Positions 9,052 through 17,630 of a stretch of DNA of 64,000 bases are shown here, one piece after another. Position numbers and translations under genes: made by a program. The notes beneath the pieces are model-generated. The model made no database searches. It was not told the origin of the DNA and worked only from the letters and a program-made list of their open reading frames with translations. The DNA comes from Sphingomonas sp. IC-56. GTDB lineage: Bacteria; Pseudomonadota; Alphaproteobacteria; Sphingomonadales; Sphingomonadaceae. The stretch is from assembly GCF_021043375.1 (NCBI RefSeq), contig NZ_JAJNDV010000012.1:1-64000 (forward strand), in the 5' to 3' direction. Position 1 is the stretch's first letter; the number at the start of each line of letters is the position of its first letter.

Positions 9052-10548
9052 TCAATACTCCTCGTGCACCAGATCGCTGAACTTGGTGAACTGACGGTCG
9101 AAGCGCATGTGCACCGATCCCGTCGCGCCGTGGCGCTGCTTGGCGATGATCACCGTCGCCTTGTTGGCGACCTCCAGCTGCTTGGCCTGCCATTCTTCGT
9201 AGGCAATGCGCTCCTCGGCGGTTTCGGTGCCGTCGGGCACCTTGGTCGGCGCCTTGAAGTCGTGATAATATTCGTCGCGATACACGAACAGTACGATATC
9301 GGCGTCCTGCTCGATCGAGCCCGATTCACGAAGATCCGAGAGCTGCGGCCGCTTGTCCTCGCGGCTTTCCACCGCACGGCTGAGCTGCGACAACGCCAGC
9401 ACCGGCACGTTCAGTTCCTTGGCGAGCGTCTTCAGGCCTCGGCTGATCTCGGAAATCTCCTGCACACGCCCGTCACCCGACGCTTTCGCGCTTCCGGTCA
9501 GCAGCTGAAGGTAATCGACGATGACCATTCCGATCTTGTGCTGGCGCTTCATGCGGCGTGCACGGGTCCGTAGCGCGGCAATGGTCAGGCCCGGCGTGTC
9601 GTCGATGAACAGTGGCAGCTTTTCCAGGTCCCCGGCGGCACGCGCGAACTTCTGGAACTCGGCATGGCTGATCTGGCCCGTACGCAGCTTTTCCGAGACG
9701 ACTTCAGCCTGCTCGGAGAGGATGCGCATGGCGAGCTGGTCGGCCGACATTTCCAGGCTGAAGAAGGCGACGGGCGCACCGATCGACTTTTCCTCCGGGA
9801 TGCCGGCTTCGATATCGTCGGCCCAGCGCTTGGCGGCGTTAAAGGCGATGTTGGTTGCGAGCGAGGTCTTACCCATGCCCGGGCGCCCGGCAAGGATCAG
9901 CAGGTCCGAGCGGTTGAAGCCGCCGGTCGAAGCATTGAGGTCGCTGAGCCCGGTGGTCACGCCCGAAATGCCGCCACCCGAGTTCATCGCCTTTTCGGCC
10001 TGGCGCACCGCCATGATCGATGCGCGGTTGAACGACTTGAGCCCAGCTTCGCTGTCGCCCTTTTCGGCGACTTCGTAGAGCTTGAGTTCGGCCTGCTCGA
10101 TCTGCTTGGCAGGATTGATATCCTGGCTGGTGTCGAGCGCACCGTCCACCAGGTCACGCCCCACCGTCACCAGCGCGCGCAACATCGCCAAGTCATAGAT
10201 CTGGTCGGCGAAGGAGCGCGCGCCGATCAGGCTGGCCGGATTGCCCGTCAGCTGCGCCAGGTAGGCCGGGCCGCCTAGCTCCTTCATCGCTGCGTCCGCG
10301 GCGAAGAGCGGACGCAGGGTCACGGGAGTTGCCAGCCGGTTGTCACCGACCATCGTCGAGATCGCGTCATAGATTCGGCCGTGCAGCGGCTCGAAAAAGT
10401 GCTCGGGCCGGATCTTCTGGAGCACGTCCTCGGCCACGCGATTGTCGATCATCATTGCGCCGAGCAGCGCGGCCTCCGCCTCCACATTTGCGGGGAGGCT
10501 GATGCCCTCGGGCACTTCAGGAGTCGGGAACGGAATCGGTTGAGCCAT
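9052..10548 (-). CDS. dnaB: replicative DNA helicase DnaB
   Basis: Hexameric 5'-3' helicase of the replication fork. I start it at the ATG giving MAQPIPFPTPEVPEG (498 residues). The longer frame to 10626 would add 26 unrelated residues. The N-terminal domain begins near residue 15 (LPANVEAEAALLGAMM). The RecA-like C-terminal domain has Walker A AGRPGMGKT (about 220-228), Walker B MVIVDYLQLL and the SRAVESREDKRP...DLRESGSIEQDAD block. No intein interrupts it. The divergent spacer contains a consensus DnaA box. Confidence 0.95.
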   Translation of the reverse strand: MAQPIPFPTPEVPEGISLPANVEAEAALLGAMMIDNRVAEDVLQKIRPEHFFEPLHGRIYDAISTMVGDNRLATPVTLRPLFAADAAMKELGGPAYLAQLTGNPASLIGARSFADQIYDLAMLRALVTVGRDLVDGALDTSQDINPAKQIEQAELKLYEVAEKGDSEAGLKSFNRASIMAVRQAEKAMNSGGGISGVTTGLSDLNASTGGFNRSDLLILAGRPGMGKTSLATNIAFNAAKRWADDIEAGIPEEKSIGAPVAFFSLEMSADQLAMRILSEQAEVVSEKLRTGQISHAEFQKFARAAGDLEKLPLFIDDTPGLTIAALRTRARRMKRQHKIGMVIVDYLQLLTGSAKASGDGRVQEISEISRGLKTLAKELNVPVLALSQLSRAVESREDKRPQLSDLRESGSIEQDADIVLFVYRDEYYHDFKAPTKVPDGTETAEERIAYEEWQAKQLEVANKATVIIAKQRHGATGSVHMRFDRQFTKFSDLVHEEY

Positions 10549-10593
10549 GTCGTGCCTGTCGCTCAAGCGAGCGTCTGCATCAACTGCCGCGCT

Positions 10594-10602
10594 TGTGGAT
10601 AA
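10594..10602 (-). promoter_or_regulatory. DnaA box upstream of dnaB
   Basis: TGTGGATAA on the plus strand reads TTATCCACA on the minus strand, an exact match to the DnaA-box consensus. It lies 46 bases upstream of the dnaB start and 27 bases before the divergent UPF0262 gene. One chance match is not rare in 64 kb, but its position in the dnaB promoter region is suggestive. Confidence 0.5.
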
Positions 10603-10628
10603 CGGGCATGAGCGGATAGGAGCCACTC

Positions 10629-11111
10629 ATGGCCGAGCCCCGCATCATAGACGTGACGCTTGATGAGCGCAGCATCTTGTGGCGTTCGGATGATATCGAG
10701 CAGGAGCGGCAGGTTGCCATCACCGACCTCCTCGCCGCGAATCGCTTCGCGCCGCAGCGGCGACATGGCGATGGCTATGCGGGCCCCTACAAGCTGCACC
10801 TGAGCGTGCAGGAGAATCGCCTGGTGCTGGAAGTCCGGCGTGCCGACGATTCGCACCTGGAGACCATCGTCCTCGGGCTGGCCCGGTTCCGGCGGCCGAT
10901 TCGCGATTACTTCGCAATCTGTGACAGCTACTTCCAGGCGGTCCGCGCCGCCTCTCCCCAGCATATCGAGCCTATCGACATGGCGCGGCGCGCTACGCAC
11001 AACGAAGCTGCCGAGCTGCTCCAGGAAAGGCTTAAGGGAAAGATCGAAGTTGATTTCGACACCGCCCGCCGGCTTTTCACGCTTCTCTGTGTTCTCCACA
11101 TCAAGGGTTGA
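10629..11111 (+). CDS. UPF0262 family protein
   Basis: A 160-residue cytoplasmic protein of the alphaproteobacterial UPF0262 family. It starts MAEPRIIDVTLDERSILWRS and carries the conserved IVLGLARFRRPIRDYFAICDSY segment in short pieces near residues 80-101. No catalytic motif is evident and the function is unknown. It is divergent from dnaB and three bases before a GH25 gene. Confidence 0.85.
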   Translation: MAEPRIIDVTLDERSILWRSDDIEQERQVAITDLLAANRFAPQRRHGDGYAGPYKLHLSVQENRLVLEVRRADDSHLETIVLGLARFRRPIRDYFAICDSYFQAVRAASPQHIEPIDMARRATHNEAAELLQERLKGKIEVDFDTARRLFTLLCVLHIKG

Positions 11112-11114
11112 GCG

Positions 11115-11804
11115 GTGCTGGTTTCCGGGTTCACGCGGCGGCTGCGAGTCGTCGCGCTGCTACTGTTCGCGTCTGCGCTGATCAGCCTGACCGCCTGGAA
11201 CTTCTTTGCACGCTGGCGCCCATCGACGGCCAGCTATCCGATCCAAGGTGTGGACGTCGGCGAGGCGGACGGACCGATCGACTGGTGGGAGGCACGCAAG
11301 AGCGGAGTACAGTTCGTCTATGCGCGCGCTACCATCGGAAACCGCGGCCGCGACAGCCGATTTGCCGAGCATTGGCGCAACGCTGCGGAAGCCGGGCTCC
11401 AACGCGGCGCGCTCCATGTCTACGCGATCTGCGAGCTTGGCTCGGCGCAGGCGGGCAACTTCGTTTCGACTGTCGCACGCGGCGACGATCAGCTTTCGCC
11501 GGCGATCCTGTTCGACCTCAGCGATGACTGTCCGCTGCCCGCTCGCGAGGCGTTGCTGCCTGAGATTGCCGACTTCGTCGCGGCGGTAGAGACACATACC
11601 GGCAAGCGCGCGATCCTCGGCATCACCAAGCGGTTCGAGGGCGTATATCAACTGAGCACGCTGAGCACGGCACCGCTCTGGGCACGCGGCGCCTTTTTCG
11701 CGCCTGGATACCTAGCGCGCCCCTGGACGATGTGGCAGGCGTCACGCCTCCGCCGCGTCGAGGGTGCGGCCGGAGCGTTGAACTGGGATGTGATGGCACC
11801 ATGA
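11115..11804 (+). CDS. GH25-family muramidase-like protein, catalytic Glu not conserved
   Basis: A 229-residue protein with an N-terminal membrane anchor (about residues 12-31) and a GH25 lysozyme-type barrel. Barrel signs are GVDVGEADGPIDW (D47) and GVQFVYARATIG. In active GH25 enzymes a DxE motif at strand end carries the catalytic Glu. Here the corresponding stretch is ILFDLSDD, with Ser136 where Glu is expected. It may be a degenerate peptidoglycan-binding protein or use other acids. The start is GTG three bases after UPF0262, and its stop overlaps cdd (ATGA). Confidence 0.75.
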   Translation: MLVSGFTRRLRVVALLLFASALISLTAWNFFARWRPSTASYPIQGVDVGEADGPIDWWEARKSGVQFVYARATIGNRGRDSRFAEHWRNAAEAGLQRGALHVYAICELGSAQAGNFVSTVARGDDQLSPAILFDLSDDCPLPAREALLPEIADFVAAVETHTGKRAILGITKRFEGVYQLSTLSTAPLWARGAFFAPGYLARPWTMWQASRLRRVEGAAGALNWDVMAP

Positions 11805-12241
11805 TCGACCAAGGCGCGCAGGCGCTCGTCAAAGCGGCGCGAGGTGCAGCGAAGCACGCGCATGCTCCCTATTCGAAGTTCGCAGTGGGTGCCGCGGTGC
11901 TGCTCGACGATGGCACGGTCGTGACCGGGACCAACTTCGAGAACGCCAGCTACGGCATATCACTGTGCGCAGAGACAGTCGCACTGGGAACCGTGAACGC
12001 CCAGGGCAAACTGCGCAACGTCGTGGCCATCGCCGTGATCGGCGGGCGTATGGACCACGCCGATACCGCGCCGATCAGCCCGTGCGGGCGCTGCCGCCAG
12101 ATCATCAACGAAGCCGCGCAGCTTGCCGGTCGCGACCTGCCGGTATTCTGTGCTGGCGCCGCTGGTGACGAGATTTCCGCGCACATGCTGTCGGACCTTC
12201 TTCCCCATGCCTTCGGCCCTGCCGATCTGGGGATTCGCTGA
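11801..12241 (+). CDS. cdd: cytidine deaminase
   Basis: Zinc-dependent hydrolytic deamination of (deoxy)cytidine to (deoxy)uridine in pyrimidine salvage. The 146-residue protein is the small tetrameric type. Zinc ligand and catalytic Glu are in SLCAETVAL, and the second zinc pair is in [16 protein letters not shown] binds substrate. The ATG overlaps the GH25 stop. The next gene but one step away (dcd) also acts on cytosine nucleotides. Confidence 0.92.
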   Translation: MIDQGAQALVKAARGAAKHAHAPYSKFAVGAAVLLDDGTVVTGTNFENASYGISLCAETVALGTVNAQGKLRNVVAIAVIGGRMDHADTAPISPCGRCRQIINEAAQLAGRDLPVFCAGAAGDEISAHMLSDLLPHAFGPADLGIR

Positions 12242-12320
12242 GAGCCGGCCTGCCACAGGCGATGGGCTTGCCCGATCGCCTGCTTCGGGCAAAACGAAGC
12301 GTCGCTTTCAAGGGGCCGCT

Positions 12321-12875
12321 ATGAGCATTCTTTCCGACCGTTGGATCCGCGAGCAGGCGCTCGCAAATCGCATGATCGAGCCCTTTGTCGAGGCGCAGCG
12401 GCGCGAGGGGTGCATCAGCTATGGCCTCTCGTCCTATGGCTATGATGCGCGCGTAGCCGACGAGTTCAAGATCTTCACCAACGTGGACTCGGCAACGGTC
12501 GACCCAAAGGATTTCGCATCCAACAGCTTCGTTGATCGCAAGACCGACGTCTGCATCATCCCGCCGAACAGCTTTGCACTTGCCAGAACTGTGGAGTATT
12601 TCCGGGTGCCGCGCGACGTGCTGGTGATCTGCCTCGGCAAGTCCACCTATGCTCGCTGCGGGATCATCGTGAATGTCACGCCGCTGGAGCCGGAATGGGA
12701 GGGTCATGTGACGCTGGAATTCTCCAACACGACTCCCCTGCCCGCCAAAATTTATGCCAACGAAGGCGCCTGCCAGTTTCTCTTCCTACAGGGCAATGAG
12801 CCCTGCGAGACCAGCTATGCCGATCGCGCCGGCAAATATATGGGCCAGCGCGGCGTAACGCTCCCGCGGCTCTAG
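12321..12875 (+). CDS. dcd: dCTP deaminase
   Basis: Deaminates dCTP to dUTP, feeding dTMP synthesis. The 184-residue trimeric dUTPase-fold protein has [15 protein letters not shown] near residue 36, the [28 protein letters not shown] core in two overlapping motifs (residues 111-138, catalytic E in EGHVTLE) and the C-terminal [12 protein letters not shown] tail. The ATG at 12321 is the first reasonable start. The 79-base gap after cdd contains a GGCGAT...ATCGCC hairpin. Confidence 0.94.
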   Translation: MSILSDRWIREQALANRMIEPFVEAQRREGCISYGLSSYGYDARVADEFKIFTNVDSATVDPKDFASNSFVDRKTDVCIIPPNSFALARTVEYFRVPRDVLVICLGKSTYARCGIIVNVTPLEPEWEGHVTLEFSNTTPLPAKIYANEGACQFLFLQGNEPCETSYADRAGKYMGQRGVTLPRL

Positions 12876-12922
12876 GCGCTGCGCCTGGCGCCGCGCTCAG
12901 CTGGAAGGCGTGAAGTGCAGGA

Positions 12923-13279
12923 TCAGCGGGCGGTAAACTGAACCGGCGCGAGCCGATCGAGGCCCGTCTTGGCAATCCCGTGCGATCCCGCTGTCCGCTG
13001 CGACGCCAAATCCATCAACACCTCGTCCTTCGACAGAACCCGCGCATAAAGCGAACGCGCCGCATCCACGCGTCCGGTGCGGGCATAGACCGCGGCCAGA
13101 TTGAGCAGCAGCTCGGGCCGATCTGGGTAAATCCGGAGCTCACGCATCAGGCGTGCTTCCGCTTCCCCATAAAACCCTCGGGTGATCAGCCTCGTGGCGG
13201 CGCCGTTCTCCTGCGCCTGTGCCGAAGGAAACGCCGTCGCGGCGATCAGGGGAAGCGCGGCCAGAGCAACAAAACGCAT
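12923..13279 (-). CDS. periplasmic TPR-like small protein
   Basis: A 118-residue protein with a clear signal peptide (MRFVALAALPLIAATAFPSA, cleavage near AQA). A tetratricopeptide-like repeat follows (RPELLLNLAAVYARTGRVDA, residues 54-73). It probably sits in the periplasm and mediates protein contacts, but no partner is evident. The ATG has an AGGAGG ribosome binding site. It is convergent with dcd. The region after residue 85 is unusual for a TPR protein and not recognisable. Confidence 0.75.
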   Translation of the reverse strand: MRFVALAALPLIAATAFPSAQAQENGAATRLITRGFYGEAEARLMRELRIYPDRPELLLNLAAVYARTGRVDAARSLYARVLSKDEVLMDLASQRTAGSHGIAKTGLDRLAPVQFTAR

Positions 13280-13375
13280 GACATCCTCCTCGACTCATGA
13301 CGGCATGATTACGCGATCATGACGTTTGCATGACTCTTATGTGACATCACTGTCGCACACGGGCAAGCCGGACCC

Positions 13376-13412
13376 AAACAAAAAGGCGGCCCCAGAGGGA
13401 CCGCCTTTCTCT
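13376..13412 (-). terminator. Rho-independent terminator of the tonB-exbBDD operon
   Basis: On the minus strand, AAAGGCGG...CCGCCTTT forms a GC-rich stem followed by TTTTTGTTTG, about 35 bases after the second exbD stop. The T-run orientation assigns it to the minus-strand operon. Confidence 0.75.
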
Positions 13413-13445
13413 CGCTCTCGAACTGCTGCGCCGAAGCGCGGCAGA

Positions 13446-13871
13446 TCAGAAGTCGTTACGATACTGCTCGTTGCCGACAAAGCCCAGCTTCGAGACGTTC
13501 GCACGCTTGATGATCGCCAGCACCCGGTCGACCACGTCATACCGTGCAGACGGATCGGGCTGGAAGTGCAGCTCCGGCTCCGGGTCCTTCTGCAGCGACG
13601 CGTCGAGATACTGACGCAGCGTCACGTCGTCGATCTGGGCGCTGTTCCAGAACACGTTGCCGTTCGCGTCGATGTAGACCTTGTTCTTCTCTGCATCGAC
13701 AACCGGGCTGTTGTTCGGGCTGTTCTGCGGCAGGTCGACCTTAACCGCGTGGGTCTGGATCGGGATCGTGATGATGAACATGATGAGGAGCACGAGCATG
13801 ACGTCGATCAACGGCGTCGTGTTCATTTCCATCATCGGCTCGTCGTCTTTGCCGCCCGCGCTCATTGACAT
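13446..13871 (-). CDS. exbD: ExbD/TolR-family biopolymer transport protein (second copy)
   Basis: A 141-residue inner-membrane protein with a single N-terminal membrane segment (LIDVMLVLLIMFIITIPI, about 21-38) and a periplasmic domain. The membrane Asp in PLIDVMLVL is the residue that couples proton flow. MEMNTTPLIDV is the family start signature. An AGGAG ribosome binding site precedes the ATG. It is the last gene of tonB-exbB-exbD-exbD and differs clearly from the exbD before it, so the two may form a mixed dimer. Confidence 0.9.
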   Translation of the reverse strand: MSMSAGGKDDEPMMEMNTTPLIDVMLVLLIMFIITIPIQTHAVKVDLPQNSPNNSPVVDAEKNKVYIDANGNVFWNSAQIDDVTLRQYLDASLQKDPEPELHFQPDPSARYDVVDRVLAIIKRANVSKLGFVGNEQYRNDF

Positions 13872-13900
13872 GTCAAATACTCCTCAACCGCTGCGCAGGA

Positions 13901-14380
13901 TTACAGACGGGCATTATTGGAACCGGGCTCCGGTTCCGAGATGAACCCGACCTTCGCGAAGCCTGCCATCTGCATGGTGTAAATGGTGCCGCCGATGCAG
14001 CGGTACGGGGTGTTCACGTCGCCGCGGATATGCACTTCGGGCAGTTCCAGGCCAGCCGCGTTCGGGCCACCCTGGCGATCAATTTCCGCCTTCAGCTTGG
14101 CCACTGCCCGGTCGAGCAGTTCCTGGTGTCCAACGGGCGACATGCCCCAATAGACCTGGCACTGGCCGCCAGCGCCGGTAACCGACAGCGCCACATTCTC
14201 GGGCTTGGTCACGGTCGGCTCGAACTGCACCTTGGGCAGCTGCAAATCGACCGTCTGAATCACGACAGGGACGGCGATCAGGAAGATGATCAGGAGAACC
14301 AGCATCACGTCCACCAGGGGCGTGGTGTTGATTTCCGACATCGGGGAGTCGTCGCCGCCTTCGCCTACGCTCATCGCCAT
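13901..14380 (-). CDS. exbD: ExbD/TolR-family biopolymer transport protein (first copy)
   Basis: A 159-residue ExbD homologue with the NTTPLVDVMLVLLIIFLIAV membrane helix (about 18-37) containing the proton-path Asp. The periplasmic domain is longer than in the second copy and has two Cys (in GGQCQVYWG and YRCIGGTIY), a possible disulfide. It works with ExbB to energise TonB. The second exbD lies 29 bases downstream, and a strong hairpin separates this gene from exbB. Confidence 0.9.
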   Translation of the reverse strand: MAMSVGEGGDDSPMSEINTTPLVDVMLVLLIIFLIAVPVVIQTVDLQLPKVQFEPTVTKPENVALSVTGAGGQCQVYWGMSPVGHQELLDRAVAKLKAEIDRQGGPNAAGLELPEVHIRGDVNTPYRCIGGTIYTMQMAGFAKVGFISEPEPGSNNARL

Positions 14381-14427
14381 TGGGCGTTATCCTATCTTCG
14401 TATGAGCCACCGGGCGACCCGGAAGCC

Positions 14428-14455
14428 GGACCGCGCGGAGATAACCGCGCGGTCC
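14428..14455. promoter_or_regulatory. 11-bp perfect hairpin between exbB and exbD
   Basis: GGACCGCGCGG (14428-14438) and CCGCGCGGTCC (14445-14455) form a perfect stem with a 6-base loop inside the tonB operon. No T-run follows on the operon's strand. It is more likely a processing or stability element that sets ExbB above ExbD than a full terminator. Confidence 0.55.
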
Positions 14456-14464
14456 CGTTTTCAA

Positions 14465-15259
14465 TTACGCGCGGGTCTGCACGCCACCGGCCTGGCCGGC
14501 GGTCGTGGTGGTGCCCGGCGCCTTGGCGCCTGCAACCGGAGCTGCAGTGGCCTTGGTCGCGACCGGACGCACCTTGCCGTCTGAGGCGAGGTAGCCCAGC
14601 ACGTCGTTCGAGAAGGAGCTGAGGTTCTCTGCGATCGCCTTGTTGCGGCGCTGCAGGAAGTTGTACGCCAGCACCGCCGGAACGGCGACGACCAGACCGA
14701 GGGCGGTCATGATCAGTGCTTCACCGACTGGGCCTGCAACGGCGTCGATCGAAGCCTGACCGGACGAACCGATCTTGATGAGTGCGCGGTAGATACCGAT
14801 CACGGTACCGAACAGACCGATGAACGGAGCCGTTGCGCCGACCGTCGCGAGAAACGCGAGACCGCCACCGAGCTGCGAGTTGATGGTTGCTTCCGAACGC
14901 GCGAGCGAACCGTGCAGCCAGTCATGTGCCTCGACCGGATCAGTCAGCTGCTTGTGCTGCTCCTGAGCGGCGATGCCATCATCGACGATCTGACGATAAG
15001 CCGAGTTCTTCTCGAGCTTGGCCGCGCCTTCGCGCAGGCTGTTCGAGGTCCAGAAGCCGCTGCGCACGCGCTTGGCCTGGTTGATGATCTTCTGCTGCTC
15101 AAACAGCTTGGTGAACAAGATGTAGAGCGACACGAACAGGAACAGCACCAGGATGGCGAACACGGTCTGCGAGATCAGGCCGCCTTCCTTGAGCGCAGCC
15201 TGCAGGCCGTACGGATTTTCGCCGGCGGGTGCCGCAGCAGCGAGAATGGTGGTGAGCAT
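14465..15259 (-). CDS. exbB: ExbB/TolQ/MotA-family proton channel
   Basis: A 264-residue inner-membrane proton channel subunit of the TonB system. I start at the ATG giving MLTTILAAAA, preceded by AGGAAAG. Three membrane segments are visible: ISQTVFAILVLFLFVSLYIL near residues 29-48, GGLAFLATVGATAPFIGLFG near 130-149 and ALIMTALGLVVAVPAVLAYN near 178-197. The conserved channel-lining Thr lies in the last two. The gene lies between tonB and the two exbD genes. Confidence 0.92.
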   Translation of the reverse strand: MLTTILAAAAPAGENPYGLQAALKEGGLISQTVFAILVLFLFVSLYILFTKLFEQQKIINQAKRVRSGFWTSNSLREGAAKLEKNSAYRQIVDDGIAAQEQHKQLTDPVEAHDWLHGSLARSEATINSQLGGGLAFLATVGATAPFIGLFGTVIGIYRALIKIGSSGQASIDAVAGPVGEALIMTALGLVVAVPAVLAYNFLQRRNKAIAENLSSFSNDVLGYLASDGKVRPVATKATAAPVAGAKAPGTTTTAGQAGGVQTRA

Positions 15260-15324
15260 CGTCGTTTCTTTCCTCTGTAGAGTTGCCGTCAACGCTGGCT
15301 GTCGCCAGCTTGGTTTCGCCTACT

Positions 15325-16011
15325 TTACTGTGCAATCTTCCAGGTGAAGCGCAGCGATTTGCGTCCACCGGGTACCGGATTTCCCGCGGCGTCGAGTGCG
15401 GGCGAATAACGTCCGCGCGACGTTACCAGTCGGCAGGTCGCATCATCGAGCGCCCGCGAACCCGAACCCGAGGTGACCGAGCAACCTTCGACGCGGCCCT
15501 TGGCGTTGACGTTGAAGGAGATGCCGACAGAACCTTCCTCTTCGTTGCGCAGGGCGGACGCCGGATAGTCGTCGTTCGTCACCCACTCGCCAGGGTTGCC
15601 GCGTGCAGCGGCTGCCTTGCTGATTGCGGCCGGAGCCGGAGCAGCAGGGGGAGCTGGCGGCGCGGGCGGAGCCGGCGGCGCAGGCGGCGAAATGGGCGGC
15701 GCCGGCGGTATAACCGTCGTCGTGCTCATCGGCGGAGCCGGAACCGGCACCTGCACCTGGGCCGGCGGCACCACGACCTGAGTCGGGGGCGGCGGAACCG
15801 GGGTGTCCGGCGGCGGCGGCGGCGGCGGAACTTCTTCAGGGGGAGGTGGCGGCTCTTCGACCTCGAAGGTCTTAAGCTCTTCCGCCTTCTTCTTGATGTA
15901 TTGGTATGCCAGACCCGTGACGAAGGCATAACCCATGCCAGCCACGATCAACGCGACCAGAACGATCGCCACGACCCGGCTGCCACCTGTATTACGGTCA
16001 GCGTAAGCCAT
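15325..16011 (-). CDS. tonB: TonB energy transducer
   Basis: Links the ExbB-ExbD motor to TonB-dependent outer-membrane receptors. The 228 residues comprise a short cytoplasmic tail, one membrane helix (VVAIVLVALIVAGMGYAFV, residues 13-31), a long Pro-rich spanner (about 52-125, runs of PPPPPP) and a C-terminal TonB domain (YPASALRNEEEGSVGISFNV onward). It is the first gene of the operon. An AGGAG lies about 12 bases before the ATG. The 222-base spacer to the divergent gene must contain its promoter, but I see no certain element there. Confidence 0.92.
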   Translation of the reverse strand: MAYADRNTGGSRVVAIVLVALIVAGMGYAFVTGLAYQYIKKKAEELKTFEVEEPPPPPEEVPPPPPPPDTPVPPPPTQVVVPPAQVQVPVPAPPMSTTTVIPPAPPISPPAPPAPPAPPAPPAAPAPAAISKAAAARGNPGEWVTNDDYPASALRNEEEGSVGISFNVNAKGRVEGCSVTSGSGSRALDDATCRLVTSRGRYSPALDAAGNPVPGGRKSLRFTWKIAQ

Positions 16012-16233
16012 TCGGCAACGTCACTCCTCTTATCTGCTGCGACCCCGACGCAAGCCGGTAGACCCACGCGCAAGTCCGCCCGCCGTTCGCTGTGTTGCGC
16101 CGGTTCGGCAGAGCGCGAGTCTCTATCGTGACGCCGGGGGGTACGCAAACGCTTTGTCGGACATTTTGAACTATCCCTGGCGCGCGACGGAATTATTTCT
16201 GTATCCGACGGTGCCGATCCGGTAACGGAGCGC

Positions 16234-17070
16234 ATGATCCGCGTTCCTGTGATAGCGTTTTGTTGCGCCGCATCATTAACCGTTCCCAGCGTGAGCCTTG
16301 GGAATCCCCTACAAAATGCCGCAAGCACTATCAGCGTCTTGCCAAGCTATAGCACCACTGCTCGTCAAGTGTTGGCGGCACCCCTGATCATCGACGCGCG
16401 CATCCGCAGCGCGGTCCGAATTAAGGGTGAAGAAGCGGTAAACGTACCGCCGGGCCGCATGCGCTTCTATGTCGAGGTGGATGTACTGGCGCTGATTCGC
16501 GGAGCCGATTCGGTGCCTTTGCGGCTCGGCTATGTCGCGGACGTAGCGCTGGACGCGCGCGGCAAGGCGCCGCGGCTGAAGAAGGATCGTGTTCTCCTGT
16601 TCGCCCGCCCTGTGGCCTCGCGACGGGATCAGGTGCAGCTTGTCGACCCCGACGGGCAGCGCTTCTGGTCCGCCGAGCTTGATGCCTTTGTGCGCGGCAT
16701 CACGCGCGAAGTGCTCGCCGCCGATGCGCCGCCGGCGGTTACCGGAGTCGGCAACGCCTTTCACGTTCCAGGCTCCCTGCCGGGCGAAGGCGAGACGCAG
16801 ATATTCCTGCAGACCGCGAACAATGCACCCGTTTCGCTTCAGATCCTGCGGCGCCCTGGCGAGCAGCCGCGCTGGTCGGTGTCGCTCGGCGATATCGTGG
16901 ACGAATCCGGTGGCGCAGCGCGGCCCGGCACATTGCTCTGGTATCGCCTCGCATGCGGGCTTCCGCGCGACCTACCCGCCACGAGCATCGACAGCGGCGA
17001 CGCGGCCAGTGCCGTAATCGCCCGCGAGGATTATCAGTTCGTTCTACAGTCGCTCGGCCCCTGCCAATAA
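16234..17070 (+). CDS. exported protein of unknown function
   Basis: A 278-residue protein with a probable signal peptide (residues 1-22, SLG-N cleavage) and no recognised domain. The mature part looks beta-rich, with short conserved-looking stretches MRFYVEVDVLALIRG and KKDRVLLFARPV, and contains two late cysteines (in LACGLP and LGPCQ). It is transcribed away from tonB and convergent with the folB-like gene. Codon use is like its neighbours. Function cannot be assigned. Confidence 0.7.
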   Translation: MIRVPVIAFCCAASLTVPSVSLGNPLQNAASTISVLPSYSTTARQVLAAPLIIDARIRSAVRIKGEEAVNVPPGRMRFYVEVDVLALIRGADSVPLRLGYVADVALDARGKAPRLKKDRVLLFARPVASRRDQVQLVDPDGQRFWSAELDAFVRGITREVLAADAPPAVTGVGNAFHVPGSLPGEGETQIFLQTANNAPVSLQILRRPGEQPRWSVSLGDIVDESGGAARPGTLLWYRLACGLPRDLPATSIDSGDAASAVIAREDYQFVLQSLGPCQ

Positions 17071-17080
17071 GCGGCAGGGG
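17058..17080. terminator. hairpin between convergent genes
   Basis: CCCCTGCC (17058-17065) pairs with GGCAGGGG (17073-17080) around the TAA stop of the exported protein and directly after the folB stop on the other strand. It could serve both transcripts. No strong T-run is present. Confidence 0.5.
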
Positions 17081-17452
17081 TTAGCGGCGATGGCGGACCA
17101 GCGTTATCCCGATCGATTCGCCGCCCTCGGCAATTGCAAGCTTCACGATGCGGATCTCTACTCGCCGCACCCGCGCGTCCGATATGAACACGGTGTCGCA
17201 GATATGGTCGGCAACCGCTTCGATCAGCGTGAAGTGCACGTCCTTGGGCAGACTCGTCGTGGCGGCATGCTTCAGGTCGAGATAGCTCTTGGACGCACCT
17301 AGCGGCGTGTCTGGCTCGAAATGCTCCGGCAAGTCGAGGTCGGCCGTCACCGAGATGCGGAGCGGCTGCGGCAGGTGCGTCTCTTCGGAATAGACGCCGG
17401 TCAGGACTTCGACTTCCAGGTCATGCACCTGGAGTTGCAGGAGATCGGGCAA
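17081..17452 (-). CDS. dihydroneopterin aldolase-like protein (FolB family)
   Basis: A tunnelling-fold protein of the FolB family, cleaving or epimerising dihydroneopterin in folate synthesis. Signs are VHDLEVEVLTGVYSEE at the start, LDLKHAATTSLPKDVHFTLIE in pieces (catalytic Glu in TLIEAVAD) and the C-terminal VEIRIVKLAIAEGGESIGI. I use the TTG start at 17452, with AAAGG upstream, giving 123 residues, the usual family length. An ATG at 17524 would add 24 residues that do not look like FolB. A second FolB lies at 42109. Confidence 0.8.
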   Translation of the reverse strand: MPDLLQLQVHDLEVEVLTGVYSEETHLPQPLRISVTADLDLPEHFEPDTPLGASKSYLDLKHAATTSLPKDVHFTLIEAVADHICDTVFISDARVRRVEIRIVKLAIAEGGESIGITLVRHRR

Positions 17453-17630
17453 GGAGGTGCCTTTCGCGGGGAACTGGCGCGCCCCATAGCAGAAGCGGGG
17501 CGAGGGGAAAGCACGCTGCGGCATTGCAAAAGCCGCAACTGCCGGTGCCCCGATAAACCTTGCACCGCCTGACAACGGCGTTAAAGCGCGCCGCCCGGTG
17601 TTGCGGGACACGTTTCTGAGGACCCGCTGG

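Noticed and set aside
9052..10548. Intein or programmed frameshift in dnaB
   Set aside because: The helicase motifs are contiguous and the length is normal.
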